A stretch of DNA of 64,000 nucleotides from Lentisphaeria bacterium (GTDB taxonomy: Bacteria; Verrucomicrobiota; Lentisphaeria; Victivallales; Victivallaceae), in contig JAFWBQ010000023.1 of the NCBI GenBank assembly GCA_017507125.1, positions 27,511-91,510 on the forward strand, in the 5' to 3' direction. Below, one piece after another: positions 59,508 through 64,000 of the stretch. Both the position numbers and the translations under genes were made by a program. Each line of letters opens with the position of its first letter. Position 1 is the first letter of the stretch. The notes beneath the pieces were generated by a model. The model was not told where the DNA came from. It ran no database searches and was given only the letters and a program-made list of their open reading frames with translations.

Positions 59508-61493
59508 TTACAGCTTGCTCATGGCGCTGTCGAAGCGGGTGAAGGAATTTTCCAATTCATCAGCAGGCAGAAGACCTGCGTTAAGATATTCAGACGCAAG
59601 TTTATTGGGATCTATCGCTTTGGCAGCAGCTTGGGCCTCATCTTTGGCGAAGTTGCCCATAATGGCTGCCTGAAGAGCTGCGGCAAGGTTTTCTTCCCCG
59701 TTTTCCTCTGCACCTGAGAGTTTCTCAAGTTCACTGCAGATACGTTCATGTTCCTGTCTTGCAGCAGCCAGCTGGCGGTTGAGTTTTTCAAGAGCCTTGG
59801 CATCATCGGCAAGAGCCGCGGCGATCAATTTGGCTGCGCTGCCCAATTTGGGGAACATTTCGGCGGCTGCGGGAGGCGCAAACTCAAATTTTTCCCCTGC
59901 AAGGAGTTTGTCAAGAGAAGCCGCCAGTTCTCTGGCAACTTCTCTGCCCAAATCTCCTTTGGCACGGGTTTCTTTTTTACGGCACTCAGAAAGAGCCGCT
60001 TCAAAAGTTTCAGAAGCCTTTCTGACCGCTGCCGCGGTTTCCCGGCAATCAAGTTCCTGAAGGCGGCTTTTGATTTCTCTTGCTCTGGCTGTGTTTTCTG
60101 CCGGAGCAGCCGCCAGTTGTTCCAACTCTGAGATCAGGGTTCGGCTTTCGTTTTCCTTTTCAGCGAAAGCGGCGCGGCGTTCATCAAAAAACTTGTCAAG
60201 AGCAGCTTTGAGCCGTTCAAAAAGGGCGTTTTCTGATTTTCCCGCATTTCCTGCGTTGCGGAACTCTTCCCGAAGCTGCCGGGCACGGCGGAAATCCCCC
60301 TGGGTAAGTGCTTCTGCTTCAGCGATCAATGCTTCCTTCCGTTCAATGATGACGGCAAACTTTTTGTCGCGCTCAGTGAAATAAGCGCTGCGGGCATTGA
60401 AAAAGGTATCGGCGGCGGCGCGGAATTTCCGGAAAAGTTCATTTTCCTCATTTCCCGCCCGGGGAATGTTTTTCCATTTTGCCCGAAGTTCTTTGAAAGC
60501 TGCGGCAGTAACGTTCCACTCAGTTGACGAAGCAAGTTTTTCTGCCTCTTCGACCAGAAGCTGTTTGTCTGCAGCCGCCTGTTTACGCTCCTGACGGCGG
60601 TTGGAAAAGAATTCGTCGACCTTGTGCTGGAGCTGACGGCTGGACTCAAGGAAGCGGGCGTTGATCTCTTCATTCTTTTCTTTGGGAACGGCTCCCAGAG
60701 TTTTCCAACGCTCCCGGAGCTCCTGCAGTTCTTTGGCAAACTTGATGCAATCAGGCGTTTCTGAGTTGTTCATTTCTTCGATTTTTGCACAGATGTCCTG
60801 TTTTAAAGTATAACTTTCCCAACGTGCAAGATCAAGTTCTTCAAAAAACTGGCTTATTTTCTGGGAGGCTTTGTGGCTTGTCTCCTGGAAACGTTTTTTT
60901 ACCGGCTGAGGCAGGTGGAGAAGTGTTTTGAATTCAGTATCAATAACACTTTTGCGCTCTCTCAGGGGGGCGACATCCTCTGCCGCAGTCAGATTTTTAA
61001 GTTCCTCCATAAGGGCCTCTGCGCGGGCAGTGTCGGCTGCCTGAAGAGCCTCTTCTGCGGCGAGACGTTCCCTGACAGGAGCGGCTGCTGCGGCAAATTC
61101 CGGAGGAAGTGCCCCCAGCATTTTAACGCATTCGGCATCAAATTTATCAAGATCGGAACTTACAAGAAGCTCATCAGCCAGCAGTTTCTGAAGTTCGGCT
61201 TCCTGTTTCCTGAAGTTTTCCTGCCGCAGTTCCATATCGGCGACCCGGCTTTCGGCGGCTTTGACAGCTTCGGTAAACTGTTTGTCCAGAAGTTCTGCGT
61301 ACTCCGGCGGGGGAGGCGTGCTTGAATCGTATTCTGCACGGATCTTTGCGATCTCTCCGCGGAACGCTTCAGGCGCCATGGCAGGAATTTTTCCCAAGGC
61401 ACGACAGAGGTTTTCCCGGATTTTGAGCTGTTCTTTTGTTTCTGAAGCAACTTCACCAACGGCGAGGGGCTGACTGCTGTTTTCTTCGATCAT
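59508..61493 (-). CDS. DUF349-repeat protein
   Basis: A 661-residue highly charged, Ala/Glu/Lys-rich helical protein. Repeated DUF349 units are visible, for example LQELRERWKTLGAVPKEKNE, AAFKELRAKWKNIPR and ARQLREEFRNAGNAGK, each with a W or F after the charged helix. It is predicted to be mainly coiled coil and cytoplasmic. DUF349 proteins have no general function known, though some affect stress or competence. The frame extends upstream to 61631, but ATG 61493 follows GGAG and gives a protein starting MIEENSSQ. It is divergent from htpG, suggesting joint stress expression. Confidence 0.82.
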   Translation of the reverse strand: MIEENSSQPLAVGEVASETKEQLKIRENLCRALGKIPAMAPEAFRGEIAKIRAEYDSSTPPPPEYAELLDKQFTEAVKAAESRVADMELRQENFRKQEAELQKLLADELLVSSDLDKFDAECVKMLGALPPEFAAAAAPVRERLAAEEALQAADTARAEALMEELKNLTAAEDVAPLRERKSVIDTEFKTLLHLPQPVKKRFQETSHKASQKISQFFEELDLARWESYTLKQDICAKIEEMNNSETPDCIKFAKELQELRERWKTLGAVPKEKNEEINARFLESSRQLQHKVDEFFSNRRQERKQAAADKQLLVEEAEKLASSTEWNVTAAAFKELRAKWKNIPRAGNEENELFRKFRAAADTFFNARSAYFTERDKKFAVIIERKEALIAEAEALTQGDFRRARQLREEFRNAGNAGKSENALFERLKAALDKFFDERRAAFAEKENESRTLISELEQLAAAPAENTARAREIKSRLQELDCRETAAAVRKASETFEAALSECRKKETRAKGDLGREVARELAASLDKLLAGEKFEFAPPAAAEMFPKLGSAAKLIAAALADDAKALEKLNRQLAAARQEHERICSELEKLSGAEENGEENLAAALQAAIMGNFAKDEAQAAAKAIDPNKLASEYLNAGLLPADELENSFTRFDSAMSKL

Positions 61494-61598
61494 CACATTT
61501 TCTCCGAACTTTCCCCTTTGTCTCCTGCAGAGGAGATGGAACGGCATTTTGCCGGATTTTCCGGGGGATTTATTGTAAAATTGTATTGCATTATTCAT

Positions 61599-61626
61599 AT
61601 AATAGCTTTTTTTTTCGTTTTTGCAA
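61599..61626 (-). promoter_or_regulatory. Promoter of the DUF349 gene
   Basis: On the minus strand TTGCAA (plus 61621-61626) and TATTAT (plus 61599-61604) are 16 bases apart. The leader would be about 100 nt. Confidence 0.5.
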
Positions 61627-61647
61627 CCCAAATTTTAAAAAAATCAC

Positions 61648-61675
61648 TTGAAATTTGCAAAAAAATGGCTATATT
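61648..61675 (+). promoter_or_regulatory. Promoter of htpG
   Basis: TTGAAA at 61648-61653 and TATATT at 61670-61675 are 16 bases apart. It resembles the symporter promoter at 8-36 in its flanking bases too. No CIRCE inverted repeat was seen. Confidence 0.65.
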
Positions 61676-61759
61676 GTATGAAAGACAGTTTTGTTTGACC
61701 TTTCGGCAGCAGCCGGAGTGGTTAAGTTTTTGAAATTTTCAAGGAGTGTTGTTGCAGTT

Positions 61760-63634
61760 ATGGCTAAGCGTCAGGAATTCAAAACAGAGGTTCGTCAGCT
61801 TTTGAAGCTGATGATCCATTCACTTTACTCCAACAGGGATATTTTTCTGCGGGAGTTGGTGGCGAATGCTGCTGATGCTATTGATAAGGCACGTATTGAA
61901 AGTTTGACCGATCCCGCTCAGAGCCGTGATTGGAAGATCCGGATCGAAGCTGACAAGAATCTCAAGACTCTGACCATTTCTGATAATGGAATCGGTATGA
62001 CCGAACAGGAGGTCATTGACAATATCGGAACCATCGCCCAGAGCGGTACCCGCGCTTTCATGCAGATGCTTGAAGAAAAAGGTGCCAAAGGTGAGGAAAT
62101 TCCTGAACTTATCGGTCAATTCGGAGTGGGGTTCTATTCTGCATTCATGGCGGCCTCTGAGGTGACTGTCATTACAAAGAAATCCGGATCCGATGCTCCT
62201 GCTGTCATGTGGCGCAGTCAGGGCGAAGGTGATTATGAGATTGATGATGCTCAGCGCGAAGAGCCCGGGACCACCATTATTCTCAAACTTAAAGAAGATG
62301 CAGAAGGATATCTGGAAAATTGGAAGGTTTCTTCCATCATCCGGAAATACTCTGATTTCATTTCCTATCCCATTATCATGCCCCGGATCACGGTCAATGA
62401 GGATAAGACTGAAACGATAACTGATGAAGTGCTGAATTCCCAGAAAGCCATCTGGCTCCGCAAGCCTTCTGAAGTGACCGATGATGAATATAAGAGTTTC
62501 TACTCCCACCTTGCCAACTATGGCGGGACGGAGTTTCTTAAAGCCATTCACATGTCCGCGGAGGGTGTGAATGAGTTCAAGGCATTGCTTTTCCTGCCTA
62601 AACAGGCCCCCTTTAATTTCCTGATGCCCGACATCCAGAAAAAGGGCTTGCAGCTTTATGTGAAGCGTGTTTTCATCACAGACGAATGCAAGGCTCTGTT
62701 GCCGGATTATCTGCGTTTTGTCTGCGGTGTGGTGGATTCTTCAGATCTGCCTCTGAATGTTTCACGTGAGATCCTGCAGGAAAATCCTGTTATCGCAAAG
62801 ATTGAAAAAGCGGTGACCTCCAGAGTCATCAGCGAGCTCAAGAAGCTTCTGGAAAATGACCGTGAAAATTACAATACTTTCTTTGCTGAGTTCGGAAGAG
62901 TTCTTAAAGAGGGGCTTCATACAGATTTTACCAATGTTGAAAAGCTCAAAGACGTGGTCATGTATGAATCCATGAATTCCGAGCCTGGAAAGTATATTAC
63001 TTTAGGTGAATATGTTGATGCCATGCCCGAAGGTCAGAATGAGATATTCTACATCACCGGTGAGAAGCGTGCTTCTCTTGATTCCTATCCCGGTTTGGAG
63101 TATTTCAAGGCTAAGGGCTGGGATGTGCTGTTCATGACGGATCCCATTGATGATTGGGTGATGCAGTCCATGATGCAGTACCGCAAGCACAACTTCAAAT
63201 CCATTGCCAAAGGTGACTTTGAGGATAAAGAGAGCGAAGAAGCAGTCAAGGCGGCAGCTGAAAAGTATGCGGATTTGACCTCTTTCATCAAAGAGACTCT
63301 CGGTGAGCAGCTCAATGAGGTGCGTTTCTCTGCACGGATGACGGACAGTCCCTGCTGTCTGATCGTTGAGGGTAATGCTCTTGCGCCTCACATTGAGCGT
63401 CTTTTCAAGGCGATGCATCAGCAGGTGCCTGAGAGCAAGCGGATTTTAGAGTTGAATCCCAAGCATGAGCTTGTGGAAAAGATGAATGGAGCGCTTCAGG
63501 CCGGTAAAAAGGAGGAAGCCGCATTTTGTGCCAAGGTGATGTTCAATCAGGCATTGTTGACAGAAGGAAGTCCTCTGGATGATCCGGCAGGATTTGCTAA
63601 ATCAGTGACAGATCTTTTGGTTAAGTCACTGTAA
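61760..63634 (+). CDS. htpG: Molecular chaperone HtpG (Hsp90)
   Basis: A 624-residue ATP-dependent chaperone. The N-terminal ATPase has FLRELVANAADAIDKAR, the NGIGM box and IGQFGVGFYSAFM. The middle domain has LPLNVSREILQENPVI, and the dimerisation domain ends without the eukaryotic MEEVD, as expected for bacteria. Length is typical. The frame is open to a TTG at 61691, but ATG 61760 follows AAGGAG and begins MAKRQEFKTEVRQLL as in the family. It is divergent from the DUF349 gene and followed by tRNA-Ser. Confidence 0.97.
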   Translation: MAKRQEFKTEVRQLLKLMIHSLYSNRDIFLRELVANAADAIDKARIESLTDPAQSRDWKIRIEADKNLKTLTISDNGIGMTEQEVIDNIGTIAQSGTRAFMQMLEEKGAKGEEIPELIGQFGVGFYSAFMAASEVTVITKKSGSDAPAVMWRSQGEGDYEIDDAQREEPGTTIILKLKEDAEGYLENWKVSSIIRKYSDFISYPIIMPRITVNEDKTETITDEVLNSQKAIWLRKPSEVTDDEYKSFYSHLANYGGTEFLKAIHMSAEGVNEFKALLFLPKQAPFNFLMPDIQKKGLQLYVKRVFITDECKALLPDYLRFVCGVVDSSDLPLNVSREILQENPVIAKIEKAVTSRVISELKKLLENDRENYNTFFAEFGRVLKEGLHTDFTNVEKLKDVVMYESMNSEPGKYITLGEYVDAMPEGQNEIFYITGEKRASLDSYPGLEYFKAKGWDVLFMTDPIDDWVMQSMMQYRKHNFKSIAKGDFEDKESEEAVKAAAEKYADLTSFIKETLGEQLNEVRFSARMTDSPCCLIVEGNALAPHIERLFKAMHQQVPESKRILELNPKHELVEKMNGALQAGKKEEAAFCAKVMFNQALLTEGSPLDDPAGFAKSVTDLLVKSL

Positions 63635-63654
63635 AAAATTGCTTTTTATAAAGC

Positions 63655-63742
63655 GGAAGAATGGTCGAGTGGTTTAAGGCAGCGGTCTTGAAAACCGCCG
63701 AGGGGCAACTCTCCGAGGGTTCGAATCCCTCTTCTTCCGCCA
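63655..63742 (+). tRNA. tRNA-Ser (anticodon UGA)
   Basis: The acceptor stem GGAAGAA (63655-63661) pairs with TTCTTCC (63732-63738), then discriminator G and an encoded CCA (63740-63742). The anticodon stem GCGGT/ACCGC encloses TGA at 63689-63691. The long variable arm and GGTTCGAATCC T-arm confirm a class II serine tRNA. It starts 20 bases after htpG. Confidence 0.97.
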
Positions 63743-63837
63743 TTTTTTTTATCCCCCTTTTAATCTACCTGAAAAAATCATCATTGCTATTATTTTGTAA
63801 AACTCGTTGACTCAAAGGCTTTTACAACATTTCTGCC

Positions 63838-63930
63838 AGTGTGTAAGAAACACACTCAGACTCTGAAATCAGACCGTTTTGCCCCGAATTTTGTCTGAAA
63901 TCTGTCTGAATTCTGAGTTTTTCTGAAAAG
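63838..63930. repeat. Hairpin followed by a cluster of TCTGA motifs, function unknown
   Basis: AGTGTGT (63838-63844) pairs with ACACACT (63850-63856), then TCTGA occurs five times, at 63862, 63894, 63904, 63911 and 63921, and TCTGA-AA-TCAGA at 63862-63873 is a perfect palindrome. No gene was found from 63743 to the window end. Confidence 0.45.
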
Positions 63931-64000
63931 TGTAAAAATCAAGGTTCTTTTTGTAAGTGCCTGATTATTAACAAAGTCTTGTTTTTACACCTTACCGAGC

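Noticed and set aside
61676..61759. CIRCE or heat-shock-type inverted repeat upstream of htpG
   Set aside because: No TTAGCACTC-N9-GAGTGCTAA-like repeat is present; the region has only a normal sigma70-type promoter.
1..64000. CRISPR arrays, insertion sequences, prophage or integrase genes
   Set aside because: No regularly spaced direct repeats, transposase, integrase or phage structural genes were seen anywhere in the window.
63743..64000. Replication origin or DnaA box cluster
   Set aside because: TTATTAACA near 63966 is only a partial match to a DnaA box, no second box was seen and no replication genes are nearby.

Overview
The window reads as chromosomal DNA of a Gram-negative bacterium of the PVC superphylum, most likely a Lentisphaerota (Victivallales-like) anaerobe. 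This is inferred from gene content, not from a marker-gene search. The supporting genes are lpxA, a GnnA-like oxidoreductase and gmhB (an LPS outer membrane); two large secreted DUF4838 proteins; giant parallel beta-helix proteins; CBM9-like domains; SGNH and acetyl-xylan-esterase-like hydrolases; a neutral-ceramidase-like enzyme; and a 30-residue AURKAIP1/COX24-type ribosomal-like protein. Coding density is high and the GC content is near 50%. No phage, IS element, CRISPR array or rRNA operon was seen. The only tRNA is tRNA-Ser(UGA) near the right end.

Layout, left to right. 1-8154: a glycan-use locus (Na+ symporter, secreted SGNH esterase, secreted DUF4838/CBM9 protein, two-domain alpha/beta-hydrolase). 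8167-11111: a MocR-type regulator divergent from pdxST (vitamin B6 synthesis). 11188-20716: ceramidase-like gene with an NSS transporter, a second SGNH hydrolase, gpsA, a zinc-ribbon rhomboid, and an operon of TPR protein, rlmN and EI24-like membrane protein. 20884-22925: the small ribosomal-like gene with a strongly structured 3' region, then recJ. 23086-29946: a GH78-like protein with a basic secreted partner, glycerol-1-phosphate dehydrogenase with a metallophosphatase, and a NagA-like deacetylase. 30009-36649: a tight minus-strand operon (GnnA-like oxidoreductase, ispE, gmhB, histidine kinase, FAD oxidoreductase, rRNA/tRNA uracil methyltransferase). 36777-39548: pyrH, lpxA and a periplasmic binding lipoprotein. 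39624-41954: CBM9-like protein, a Lys/Ala lipoprotein and an MBL-fold hydrolase. 41947-44405: serine dehydratase with an amino-acid permease. 44526-46030: thiC under a TPP riboswitch. 46104-59440: a second glycan locus (M19 dipeptidase, second DUF4838 protein, two paralogous ~1065-residue double beta-helix proteins, second two-domain hydrolase, CTP-type polyprenol/DAG kinase). 59508-64000: a DUF349 protein divergent from htpG, then tRNA-Ser.

Two themes link the genes. First, DUF4838 plus a two-domain esterase occurs in both flanking glycan loci. The two DUF4838 proteins share the same cysteine motif, and both esterases have a second alpha/beta-hydrolase half that has lost the nucleophile. This is the best candidate for an undescribed glycan-processing module. 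Second, regulation is unusually readable: at least fourteen starts carry a promoter of the form TTGnnn-N16/17-TATATT or a close variant, often with an extended TGn. Several of these overlap palindromes that look like operators.
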